Source: Annona cherimola (Eukaryota > Streptophyta > Magnoliopsida > Magnoliales > Annonaceae). Taken from it: 64,000 bases of DNA. Location of the stretch: the NCBI GenBank assembly GCA_030490835.1, contig CM059975.1, positions 7,529,579-7,593,578 of the forward strand. Direction: 5' to 3'. A program made the position numbers and the translations under genes. The notes beneath the pieces were generated by a model. It made no database searches, was not told the origin of the DNA, and worked only from the letters and a program-made list of their open reading frames with translations. Position 1 is the first letter of the stretch; each line of letters opens with the position of its first letter. Shown piece after piece: positions 41,931 through 53,739 of this stretch.

Positions 41931-42679
41931 GATTTGTAAAATTTCTGTGCAACCGCTGCTCTTCTTTTCATGCGAAATTTGTTGTTATGAAAATGTAAAA
42001 CTATTATTCTTTTATGCTTGAGTGGTAATAAAAGAATATTAGAATTGAACGAAAACATTGTGCATGTGAAACAAATGATGAGAAAAGGACAAGCACTAGT
42101 AGCAAACACTGTACAGGGGGTCGAGCGATGTGTGGAGGATGAGGTCTATGAGCACTTTGAACAGGGCCAAGGACGCTGAGAGTCGTGGCTCTTTCCCTCA
42201 AAAGGGCTGCAATGCATGGACACGTTTTGCTTTCTCAAATATTATTATTATTTTCTCTCTTTCGTTTTTCGGTTTTTGTTTTTTACGCATTTTGCATGGA
42301 AATGCTGGGTGAAGCGCGTAATTGCAACAAAGAAACCTTCCTTCCGAAGAGAGTGATGGCTGCCGTGGACCCCGCCGCACAACCCAACACAATGCGAGTG
42401 GGTCCATTACGGTTGTGCTGTTGCTCGAAATGAGCCTAATCATAACCAAAGTTACTTTTCGTTGTCGTTGAGCCACCAATTTCATGATTTTGGCATCTAG
42501 ACGTGACCCAATTGAGGGACGTCTATGATCTAGAATGAATTTGCCTTCCTCATGGTATATGTTACTATGCTGTGAGCTTTTTCTAAGCCTAGCCGAGTGC
42601 GTAGTAACAGTTTAAGACGGCAATCGTAAAGGGGATTAGTTGAGTGTGTATGATCTATAAATTTATTTTGTCCTTTTAG
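41931..42679. other. intergenic downstream of NDR; no gene seen
   Basis: Short overlapping frames on both strands (42004-42485) with no family resemblance. No repeat structure noted. Confidence 0.4.
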
Positions 42680-43165
42680 GGTTTTTTTTCCAAATATACC
42701 TGTTATGTTTAACTATAATCTTAAATATACCCACTACATTTTTAAAATTTTAAATATGTCCATTATGTTTACATTTAATCCAAAAAATACCTATTCCATT
42801 AAAAATTGTCAGTTAAATTTTTATAAATGTCCAAAATACTCTTGTTATAAAAAATTAAAAGATGAAATAAAATAGAAAAAATGAAATTAGGATTTTACAA
42901 ATTTAGAGCTTATATGAAATTAAGGCATTGGTGAGTTATGACATTTAAATTTTCAATTGTGTTCAAAATTTAATGAACATATTAGTAATTTTACATATTA
43001 ACTAACGATGTTAACTCACAGATTGAGTACTTTTAGGATTATCTACAAACGTAGTGAGTATATTTGGGGTTTTGGAAACGTATTGAGTATCTTTAGGATT
43101 AAACGTATTAGGTATCATTGAGATTAGGATTAATTGTAGTGGGTATATTTGGAAAAAGCTCTTTT
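42680..43165. mobile_element. TIR repeat, family C
   Basis: Left TTCCAAATATACCTGTTATG; right, complemented, TTCCAAATATACCCACTACA, with repeated AAATATACCCACTAC-type words inward. About 485 bp, non-coding. Confidence 0.6.
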
Positions 43166-44944
43166 ATTTTGCTTAAACATGAATCAAAATGAACTCTCGG
43201 CTAGAACCATAAATTTGAAGAATTCTCTTTTATTCAGGTTGAGAATTTAAATTGGAAAATGCATGTATTGTGGTGTTGCAGTGACCAGGAAGTAGGAAGG
43301 TATCAATCTGCAAAACCTCCCAAGACAAGGCAAACATTTGCAGTATATGGGTAAATTGGGACTGGATTCAAATCAACTTTGGAGGGGAAAAAATTAGAGA
43401 GAAAGGAGTAGACAAACTCCAGTTCAGTTCGATCGAATTTACTAGAATTGGAATTGCCCACCAAAATTCATCTTATCTCCAATTTTCAACGTGAATCCAA
43501 CTGATTTTGATGGTTCTAGGCAGGGTTTCAGAATTAGGGTTAACATGGAGTTGAAAATTTTGTAAAGCATAGAATTAGGATTTGGCTGACAGGTTGACAA
43601 TCATATCTGTCAAACCATGGAGGAGCGTGTGTGGCTTTGCTAGGTAGGTCTATAGCCGCACGATGTTAAGTTGAGGTGGAGATGGTAATCGCCCACCAAG
43701 TCCTTGTCCCCATGTAACCTTTTTGCAAAGAGCTTGCTCTTTTTCGCGAATGTGATGCATAGCTCACATTCTTGTAAGCAAGAAAGGGAGAATGCCTTTT
43801 GGTAGTGGAGTCTTGGTGTGAGAAGATGTTCTAGTGTTGTATCTTTCGCTTTTAGAATTAGCAACAAACAACTCATTAAAAAAAAAAAAAAAAAAGAATG
43901 AGCAACAAACAAATTCATGTTTGTGTTGATGAGGATGGATTGGATGATGTGACCCAACCGACCAAACCGAAAGGCCATGGCCTTAAATCATTATTATTCT
44001 CGTTAGTTTCTTGTCATTGCCCCAGTTCCTAACTGTTGTTTTTGCTTGTCGTTTGTTTGATGAATCCTTCAACAATCCATATTAAAAGGAAGTCCACACC
44101 TAGCTATAAAAGTAAAAACCTACAGCTACGCTTACAGATAAATGCTTCTTTTTCTTTGGAAGCCTTCTCTTTTCTGCCCTTTTTGCCTGTGTGGCAATGG
44201 GGGGACCCCATGGTGAATGCATGTCCTTTTTAAAGAGAGGTGGTCAAGATGAGGCGAATGAGGACCTATCTTGCAAAGCATAAAATTTCTATCTATTTGG
44301 AGAGTGAAAATCATTTGCAAGGCATTAGTCCATCGGCATATTTAGCTCTGCTGTTGTAGAAATTTGGCTTCCTATAAAATAGTTGACTGTTGTTTCTCAG
44401 AAACAAGCTGCATGGCTTATATATAAATCGCTAGAGAAAATGGTATACGATGAAAAACGTACTCGCATACGCAAGGAAACATGTGGTGGAGTGTGAATGC
44501 TGTGGGCACACCTAACTTTGTTAATAATCACAAGTCATTGCTTAAGATGCATCATTTGTTTATTGGCCTTGTGTGGAAATCTACCTGATCAACATTCCAA
44601 GCGTCCTTCACAAGCGATGATAACATGCAACACACACACACATGTGACGAGACATACGCTGGAATGTAGTTCATTAGGTGTATCCAACTGTATATTTTTC
44701 CCTCTATCAAAATACTGTTGATTGATCCATGTGTCGCACTGGCAGGCAATGACAGGCAATATCAAAACAGGAATTTCTAAACGTTATTAATTTTCTCTTA
44801 CTTAACGCTTTCTTCGGCCTAAACAAGTACCAAGAAATATTAGTTTATCTATTAAACTAACAGCTAGCAATGTTAGGTGGCTGGGAATCTCAGTGACAAG
44901 TTCCTTCTCTTTTGTCATCTCTTCGAAAAATTCAGAGATGCATA
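43166..44944. other. intergenic; no gene recognised
   Basis: An A18 run at 43878-43895 sits between two perfect copies of AGCAACAAACAA (43860-43871 and 43901-43912). The 112-codon minus-strand frame (43640-43978) includes that run and is not convincing. The rest shows only short frames. Confidence 0.4.
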
Positions 44945-44952
44945 GTCATTTC

Positions 44953-46379
44953 CAATGTTTTAAAAACCGAACCGGGAACTGAACCGTTTTTATGTCCGGT
45001 TCAGGTTCAACCGGTTCAACCGCGGTTCGAACCGTTTTGAACCGTGACGTCAGCATGACATAATTATGATGTAATAATTATATTTAATTTATTTTAATTA
45101 TTTTAAAATTAAATTAAATATATAAATTTTATATAATATAAAAAATACACTTGTCATCAACAATACATTCAAGTACATCAAATTAAAATTATTATACAAA
45201 TAAAAAAAGAGAGAGCACTAACCTGAAATAGCTTTTTTTTTGTTCCTATATGGTTGATCAGAATATTTGCAATGAAATTTCAAATATAAATGGAAAATAT
45301 AAGATATTTAGAAAAAATTAAATTTACTTTACTTGAAGAAATTAACCACCTAAAAATAAGAAAAAACATTTAAAATTGTACTGTAATTGAAAATGTTCAA
45401 ATTGGTCATCAACATTCAATTTTGAGCAAAGTTTAACTACGATTTTGGTTTAAAGTGAGTACAAAACACAACTGAATAAAAATATATTTGAGATATCTAA
45501 TTCAAAAAAAAAAAAACTTCAAAGTTCATATCTTAAAAATATCCAAAAAGAAGAGTATTAAGACAATTGAATATTGTATAAATTCTGTTTTTATGGCACT
45601 AATCAGGAGAGAGAATGAGAGGTTGTATAAATCACCGACCTCTGTTTTAGAATGAGAGGTTGCCGGAATTTCTGAGGGCAGCCGACGGAGCAGAGATGAG
45701 AATGTGGAATCAGAGATGAGGGCAGTCGGCGGAGCAGAGAATCTGAGATGAGAATGCGGGCGAGCCGGCGAGCAGCAAGCCAGTAACCGGACGGCCCGAA
45801 TGGAACCGCCAAATCTTGCTGCCGGACGCTCCAAATCTTGCTGCCGTGCTGCCGGAAGCTCCAAATCTCGCTGTCGTGCTGCCGGAAGCACCGAAGATCG
45901 TCGACGAAGCTAGTCGCCGAAGCTTGCGCCGAAGATCGTCGCCGAAGCTAGATGCGGATTGCGCCGGTCTGTATTTCCTGCCGGAACCGATGAGGACGAC
46001 CAGGCAGGCACTGGGTCTGTTGCCGGACGTCGATTCCCGCAGCGTTGCAGCAGGTGGCCGACGGCAATGGTGGGCGAACACCGCGAACCCTAGCAGCGGA
46101 AGAAAGGAAGATGAGAAGGGGGTTTCGGTTTCGCGGGCGTGAAGTCGCGAACAACAGCGCAAGAAAGGATTATCCGACTTTTTATTATTATTATTATTTT
46201 AAAAAAAGCAGCGAACCGAGCCGCGGTCAGACCGGTTTTTACGGTCCAACCGCCCGGTTCGCGCGGTTCAAACGGTTTTCGTCAAATCTGAAGAACCGTA
46301 GCAGAACCGAACCGTTGAACAGGCGGTTCACGGTCGGACCGGTCGGACCGGACGGTCCGGTCCGGTTTTTAAAACACTG
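44953..46379. mobile_element. hAT-like element with AACCGG-rich ends and GC-rich core
   Basis: Bounded by an exact 8-bp duplication GTCATTTC (44945-44952 and 46380-46387). Ends are CAATGTTTTAAAAACCG and, complemented, CAGTGTTTTAAAAACCG, giving the CA...TG border and 8-bp target usual for hAT elements. Both ends continue as tandem AACCGG/GGTTCG words. The AT-rich body surrounds a GC-rich core at about 45650-46150 that holds overlapping frames on both strands and short tandem repeats, including a 30-bp unit at 45828-45887. No hAT transposase is present, so it is non-autonomous. A relative lies at 59883-61545. Confidence 0.75.
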
Positions 46380-46387
46380 GTCATTTC

Positions 46388-48450
46388 TACTGTCATGTTA
46401 ATTAGTGTGAAATCTCGATGCTGCTGCTTAATATCATAAACTAGAATTTAATTACAAGAAAAAAATATGGTTTACAAATGTGTTAAAACGTAAGATATTA
46501 GCGCTTTTATCTCTACTTGTCTGCTGAAATTGCATCTATCAAAACTAATTCTCGTAAAATTGTTAACATGTGATGTAAATACAACGTTTTGTCAGGTTGT
46601 TAATCGGTTCAAGTTTTATGAATATTTTTGAAAATGTGCTAAAAGTATGATTTTGGCAATATATAGATAATAGCACAAATACCCCTCAAAATCTGAAGGG
46701 ATCTCTGATCGGCTGCGGTTGTTGTAATCGCAATTGAGATTTTGGCATGAGCTGAGCTGTTGATCATTGACAGGAGGTCGCTACAACACATGCCAGCTTA
46801 CTGTCATAAAATATGAGAGTTTTGCTATTGGATCATCATCGGTATCAATCGCCAAACACAATTTTATACAATATTAAGCCTGCTCACCTCAGAATGTGAA
46901 TAGGATTATGTCGAAAGGGGGAAAAAAAAAAAAAAGGGAAGAACTAATCACGTTTCTGAATGTCCATGTCAATTCATTACTTCATGGTAAGTAGCTAGTC
47001 TGTCCAAAATCAAAGAGAAAATGTCCAAGGAGGCTCTCTATTAAATGTGATTTAACAGCTTCCTTTTTCATCCATAGATTCCCATCTAGCGCGAGGTATG
47101 CAGTAAGCATGATTTGACTTGGATCATTTGATGGAAGTAATCCAAAGCGTATTTGATTTTGACAGTCCACAGAGGCACACATGTATCCTGGTCATGTCTT
47201 CAAAAGCTAACCTCCCTAGTTGGATGCTAATCATTCTATATAGACAAATTAAAAAAAATGAAGACATATTTCTTATCAATATTGTTATCAACTGATTAGA
47301 TTAAGACAGAACCAGTGATATGATGGTCTTAATAAATTTCTTGCAACCTGCGTTTGTTCCATATTCTCCCCTCTAATTTTTATAGTCCACCTCATTATTT
47401 CTCAAGTTAATTTAATTATTTCATTTTTATTTTTTTTTGTAGAGTAGAAATTAAATTGCGTTTGCCATGAAATGAAATCTCATCACTAATTCGGTCAGCC
47501 AAGACTTAGGAAAATGCATTTTACTTCCAACATATACCTCAATTAACGCATAAACCTCAGATATTGGCATTTTACTAAATCATCAGTTTTTGTCAGGACA
47601 ACAAATGTCATGAAAAGCAGCTAGTTTCTTTGTTGAATATAATATTAATTTTACTAATATAAATGGACTTGGTTATGTATACATATAATTTGCTGAAGGG
47701 GGCTGTGACAATTATATTCAAATGAAGCTAGTTTTCTCATTGTATTTAACTAAAAATAATATTTAATGTGGTCGTTTATATTTGATTGTAAATAGTCATA
47801 GAGTTTTTTACTATAAATATATAGAACGTATGTGTTTATCTGTAAAATCGTGGCTCCATATACGAACTTTTGTTGTATTATATATTTACTTTCTTTTATT
47901 TGATTATTTATAAATTCCATCATTAATTAGTTTTTTTAATCAATTACTTCACTTATAACTTTTATTCTTCTTACTATTTCACTCATTTTGCTTCAATAAT
48001 TGTTTCAACTACATTCATCTGTTTTATATTTATAACCCAATATATTCTTCCTAACAAAGTGTATGACTTGTCTTTTTTTCAAAACAAATTTTAATTTAAT
48101 TGGCATTCGATGATCACGTAAACAATAAGCACTCTGGAACGTCAGAAAATTATAGAATATTATACTTCGTCTTTATTCAACGATTTGAATGGTTTTCGAC
48201 AATCGAAAGTGACGCTGGCTTCAAGCGTAAGTTCCCACCCGATGCATTTCAAATTGTATGCGGCCAGATGTGATCACGGTCGTCCAAAAGGGAAAAAAAA
48301 AAAGTATGTGGTAAATTTGAATTTTCAAGGCATTGATTAATTAACTTTTCTTCTCTGATAGAAATGATAGTGTTGAATATGACTGTTTTTCGACCATTGA
48401 TTCAAAGTTCATATTCCAATTTTTTAAAAAAATTTGGATATACAACAGAA
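46388..48450. other. intergenic, AT-rich; no gene recognised
   Basis: A 66-codon minus-strand frame at 46982-47182 has a balanced composition unlike the nearby AT-rich frames but matches nothing I know. It could be a pseudogene scrap. The rest shows only AT-rich sequence and A-runs. Confidence 0.35.
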
Positions 48451-48499
48451 GAAGCTGTGATACTATTTAATCAACAATCTTGAGCACGCATAGTGATCA

Positions 48500-48780
48500 C
48501 AACCTGTAAGACACGATCCCAATGTTATTTTTTGAAAGTGATATTTATGTTAAAATATTTTACCAGATGCAAAAAAAATTTACTACGTTGATTTTATACC
48601 ATTTTAAAATAAGACTAATACATTGTCCAAGTTGGATGCAAATTAATATGCTAATAAAATAAATAATTCTAAATACAATTGATGAAGTATATTATAATTT
48701 TATGATTACGGTGGACCATCTTAAGCCAATTATACAGTAACTTATGGTGTAGTTAGTTGTACTGGATCATCTCCGTATAT
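48500..48780 (+). mobile_element. MITE, family M (copy in duplication unit 1)
   Basis: Shares ACTACGTTGATTTTATACC, GATGCAAATTAATATGCTAA and ATTCTAAATACAATTGATGA with the TA-nested copies at 7.1-8.2 kb. No long TA run borders it here. Its duplicate lies at about 49895-50165. Confidence 0.6.
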
Positions 48781-48791
48781 ACTTAGACGTT

Positions 48792-49478
48792 GAGGTGCAA
48801 CTTGGGCTAGGTTGAGCCTGAATCAAACTCACTTAATCTGAATTTTCAACAATGTAAAATTTACTTTTTGCAACTCGAGCCCTAGGAACCTGAGTTATAA
48901 ATTTAATAGGATTATGATTCAAGTAAACCCGAGCCCAATTTCTCATTTTATATTTATTATAAAATATATTATATACATAATATATCAGCTATATTTCTTT
49001 ATATTTATGTATTTTATATTATTTATATTTATATTTTAATACATATTTGGCATATTGTAAGTATTTATAAATAAAGTATATTATTTTTCTTTATCTTTAT
49101 ATTTCCATCATTTACTTTTATGTCCATTAATTTTCTTCTTTTATCTTGTTTGCAATGTTAAATTTTTTTTCTAGAAATATTCTTTATATCACTATATTTT
49201 TTAAAAATCTCTTTTGATTATATTATTTCGTTTACTTACATGATTTATTGTTATTATATATTTATATAAAGTTCTAAACTTATCACTCTTAAATAAAATG
49301 TAAACTCATCAACCTAAATTTTAACTCAAAATTCAACTTGAACTCAATTTTTCAAAAGTAGGGTTAAGATTTAAGTTTTACAAATAGAGTTAGAATTAAA
49401 GTTAGAATTAATGTTTTATAAATAAGGTTAGGATTGAAGTGAACCAAGTTTCATGAGCCAAGTTGCACCTCTAACTAG
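48792..49478. mobile_element. TIR element, GAGCC family (copy in duplication unit 1)
   Basis: Ends GTTGAGGTGCAACTTGGGCT and, complemented, GTTAGAGGTGCAACTTGGCT, followed inward by GGTTGAGCC and TTTCATGAGCC. About 690 bp, non-coding. The second copy is at about 50176-50830. Confidence 0.65.
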
Positions 49479-51344
49479 AACAAATCATATTTTTGGCTAT
49501 TTACACGATAGGCCTGCAACGCTTTACATTTATACAGTAGCCAACACTTTTTCTTTCCTCGACAATTTTTGGATCCATCTTTTTGGTACTGTATTGAAAT
49601 AATTGATCCCTTAAAATTTAGGACGTTGTAAGTAGACTTTGTCAATCTGCTTTGCTTAATTCGATGATGACAACACTTAAATATTCTCCTCCCCTGTTTT
49701 AGCCTATTTCGATGATTTAATCAAAATGGAATTCACTTGTTGGATTTAAAATTTTTTGCTTAATTAAGAAATTAGATTTCTTCCCCATAAAAAAGAAAAT
49801 TTTCATCAGAAAAAAGAAATTAGATTAAGCATGAGCATGAGAGTAAAAAAGAAGCTGTGATACTATTTAATCAACAATCTTGAGCACGCATAGTGATCAC
49901 AATATCCCAATGTTATTTTTTGAAATTGATATTTATGTTAAAATATTTTACAACGTAAAAAAAAATTTACTACATTGATTTTATACCATTTTAAAATGAG
50001 GCTAATACACATGTCTAAGTTGGATGCAAATTAATATGCTAATAAAATAAATAATTCTAAATACAATAAATGAAGTATATTATAATTTTATGATTATGGT
50101 GGATCATCTTAAGCCAATTATACTGTAACTTATGGTGTAGTTAGTTGTACTGGATCATCTCCATATATACTTAGACCTTTGGGTGCAACTTGTGCTAGGT
50201 TGAGCCTGAATTCGACTCGCTTAACCCGAATTTTCAACAGTGTAAAATTTGCTTTTTGCAACTTGAGCTCCCGGAACCTGATTTATAAATATAAGAGGAT
50301 TATGATTCAAGTAAATCCAAGCCCAATTTCTTATTTTGTATTATTATAAAATATATTATATACATAATATATCGACTATATTTCTTTATATTTATTATTT
50401 TATATTAGTTATATTTATATTTTAATACATATTTGGCATATTGTAATTATTTATAAATAAAGTATATTATTTTTATTTATCTTTATATTTCCATCATTTA
50501 CTTTTATGTCAATTAATTTTCTTCTTTTATTTTGTTTGCAATGTTAAAATTTTCTTTATATTGCTATATTTTTTAAAAATCTCTTTTGATTATATTATTA
50601 CGTTTACTTACATGATTTATTGTTATTATATATTTATATAAAATTGTAAACTTATCACTCTTAAATAAAATATAAACTCATTGACTTAAATTTTAACTCG
50701 AAATTCAATTTGAACTCAATTTTTAAAAATAGGGTTAAAATTTAAGTTTTGCAAATAAGTTAGAGTTAAGGTTAGAATTAATGTTTTATAAATAAAGTTA
50801 GGATTGAAGTTAACCCAGTTGCACCTCTGACCAGAACAAATCATCTCTTTTTTTGGCAACTTCGTGATCCCATGATTTTGAATTAGCGTATGCGTTTTGG
50901 CTATTTACACGATAGGCCTGCAAGACTTTACATTTATATAGTAGCCAACACGTTTTCTTTCCTTGACAATTTTTGGATCCGTCTTTTTGGTACTTTATTG
51001 AAAAAATTTAGGACGTTGTAAAGTAGACTTTGTCAATCTGCTTTGCTTAATTCGATGATGACAACACTTAAATACTCTCCTCCCCTCTTTTAGCCTATTT
51101 CGATGATTTAATCAAAATGGAATTCACTTGTTGCATTTAAAATTATTTACTTAATTAAGAAATTAGATTTCTTCCCATAAAAAGAAAAATTTCATCAGAA
51201 AAAAGAAATTAGATTTCTTGCAATTCAAATATGTATATAGGCTTTGATAAAAAAAAATTCGCCCCTTCCAATAAAGGTGCAAATCAAAGTAATAATTTTT
51301 TTTTGATTTACATATTGATTTTAAAGTTGTTATTCAATATTTAA

Positions 51345-51795
51345 GGAATTTTTTTTTTCATGCCCATAATTCCTTATATATACTCACATTCCATAAATTT
51401 CTTTCGTGTCCATAACATTTCATCTTAAATTACTCTCATGTTCATGCTTTCAACATCACATTTATCTATTTTATTAGAAAGACTATTTCACCCATTCAAA
51501 ATTTTCTAATTGAGACAATTCAATTCTAATATGACTCACTTGATGATCGTATATCATTAATATGCAGTGTTAAATAATTTAAGAGTCATATTAAAGTTAA
51601 ATTATTTTAATTTAAAAATTTTAGATGAGCAAAATTATATTTTTAACGAGGTAAATAAAGGTTGTTTCAACAACGTGAGCATACTTAGAATTTATTGTGA
51701 AAAATTGTAGATATAAGAGAAATTTGTGAAACAGTGTGGGTATATTAGGAATTAAGTGCAAATATATGTTGTGGGTATAAAAGAAATTCTTCTAC
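51345..51795. mobile_element. TIR repeat, family C-like
   Basis: AATTTTTTTTTTCATGCCCA with TATATATACTCACATTCC on the left is mirrored on the right by GTGGGTATAAAAGAAATT. Same pattern of ACTCAC/GTGGGTATA words as 2095 and 42680. Confidence 0.45.
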
Positions 51796-53364
51796 ATTTA
51801 AACCATCTAACATTATTTATAAATGAATGATTTTTAAACTATTATAACATCCTAATGTGTATGAGTGAATCTAAATGTTTTTCATAATTGCCAACATAGG
51901 CATAGCCTGGTTGGTAAATGTCCTAACTTGTGCCTAGATAGTTGGGGTTTCAGTTTACTGGAAGCATTGTGTCTCTCATTTAAAGAGTGCTGATCTCCTC
52001 CCCTACTGATGTATATTGTTGGCAAGTATTGGTAGAAGAAAAAATTGTAAATTGAATTAGGCTTGAATTGTAATAAAATATATGAGCGATATTGTAAAAT
52101 ATCATCAAAAAATAATTTTCGTAATTTCTACATGATCGTAGTTCCCCTGCTGGCACTCAAAGCTAAAATCAAACTCATATACCCAACAAGTCATACTATT
52201 GAGTTATGCTCTAGTTGACACCTACTCAATTCTTTGATTATAGTAATTTGACTAATTTCTAGTATTATGATAAAATAAATGATGTTAAACAAAAAGAAAA
52301 GTGAAGGAGTTGGAGGTAACAGCAAATTGACATATAAGGATCTCATATGCAAAAGTATTATACTTACAAAGTCTAATTTGCAAATAAATTCTCTAAGATA
52401 ATCTCTTGTGATGACTCTTACTTGGGTCGACTGAATTTTACCTTGGTTGAACGGCTACTTGGCTAAATTGAGACTAAGGTGAGTTAACATTTTGGATAAT
52501 CTAAAAATAAGGTCAGAGTTAATCATATTTTGACCCTATGTAACCCAATTCAACCCACACGTAATATTTTTTATAAAAAAGGAGAATCCTAAACTAAATA
52601 CTTTACTCTCAATTCCTACCATAATAAACTTTTAGATATTTTAATAGTTAATATATTTGTTTCCCATCTTTGTTTTTAGTATGCAACATGAGCATGCAAT
52701 AAGAAATATTTTAAAACTTAACCTACATTTCTATTCGTATTATCAGCTTGAATCCGACCCCCGGGCAAACTAGACCTTAACCTGTTTTCAAAAGATTATG
52801 GTTAAGATTGAATTGATTTTGATCTAAACTAATATAATACATAAGGTTAGACAAGGGATTTTCCAAATAAGGTTGTGGTTAGGTTGGCCCAACTCATTTG
52901 TACCCGTGGTTAATGGTGTATATTTTGAAAGGCCTATTTTGTAAATGGTGAAAACTGCTTTAATTAATCATTCACAACCATACATACAACACTGTCTATT
53001 TTGCACCACTAGTTGCCCATAATGAGCCACTGTTTTGTGCTTGTGCTAATTAATTTTTAAATTGTTTTCCGCACGAAGAATAGCTCTCCAGCCAGTGGCA
53101 GAAAATTAAAATGAGATTGATGAATATAGAAATTTGTATATTCGAGTACAAATGGGTGCATATGTTTAATTAAGTAGCTAGCTAGCTAGCAAGCTAGGCT
53201 CAAGATCCTTGAACTAGTCATTGGAAGCAAAGCCTCTGTAGGTCACATGGAAGGGCCACGTGCCGCGCTTCCCAAGGCTTATAAAGCCTAGCCCCTAGCT
53301 GTACTCACTTGCAAACAAGGGGTTGGAAATGCTTAAATTAAGAGTTTCCGAAAGAGATTGATAT
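51796..53364. other. intergenic; one probable TIR element at 52415-52905
   Basis: 52415-52905 opens with ACTTGGGTCGACTGAATTTT and closes with TTGGCCCAACTCATTTGTAC, a worn inverted pair of the GAGCC type. A (GCTA)n-like run GTAGCTAGCTAGCTAGCAAG lies at about 53176. No gene seen. Confidence 0.4.
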
Positions 53365-53735
53365 ATAAGAGCTGTTCGATGTTGCACGGTAACAATATTA
53401 TATTTGTTCAAAAATAGGCCCAATGTATATTAGAATGCGATAAAATTTTATATAATTATTTATTTATATATAAATGTTATAGCAAATGATTTACATGTTG
53501 AAAAACTACTTTAAAGTTGTTATTTACATCAAACTATTTTATTATATTGAATTTATACCATTTTCAAATGGGATCCATACACATATCCAATTAAGATGAA
53601 AATTGGTATGATAATAGAATATATGATTTTAAATATAATGGGTAGAATAGATTATAATTTTATGATCATGTGAAACCGATTTTGGAGCAACTGCACCGCT
53701 GTTACAATGCAGTTACATTACACCTGAATATATAT
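53365..53735 (+). mobile_element. TA-nested MITE, family M
   Basis: Begins after GATATATAAGAGCTGTTCG, the same junction as at about 7845-7862. It contains ACTTTAAAGTTGTTATTTAC and ATGATCATGTGAAACCGATT, and runs out into a (TA)n tract at about 53731-53752. Another partial copy is at about 54150-54330. Confidence 0.65.
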
Positions 53736-53739
53736 ATAT

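Larger units (their letters stand above)
48451..51214 (+). repeat. 1.4-kb tandem duplication (two copies)
   Basis: Copy 1 is 48451-49825 and copy 2 is 49851-51214, offset exactly 1400 bp at the start: GAAGCTGTGATACTATTTAA at 48451 and 49851. They track each other to AAAAAGAAATTAGAT near 49825 and 51214. Differences are scattered substitutions and small indels, including about 45 bp near 50850 in copy 2 that is absent from copy 1. Each copy contains one family M MITE and one GAGCC-type TIR element, so both were present before duplication. Confidence 0.9.

Noticed and set aside
43622..43900. Possible SINE ending in poly(A)
   Set aside because: A TGGCTTTGCTAGG word resembles a box A, but no box B and no flanking duplication of the whole unit were found.
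45526..46401. Several overlapping 100-150 codon frames in the GC-rich core of the hAT-like element
   Set aside because: Frames open on both strands at once because GC-rich tandem repeats lack stops; composition is low complexity.
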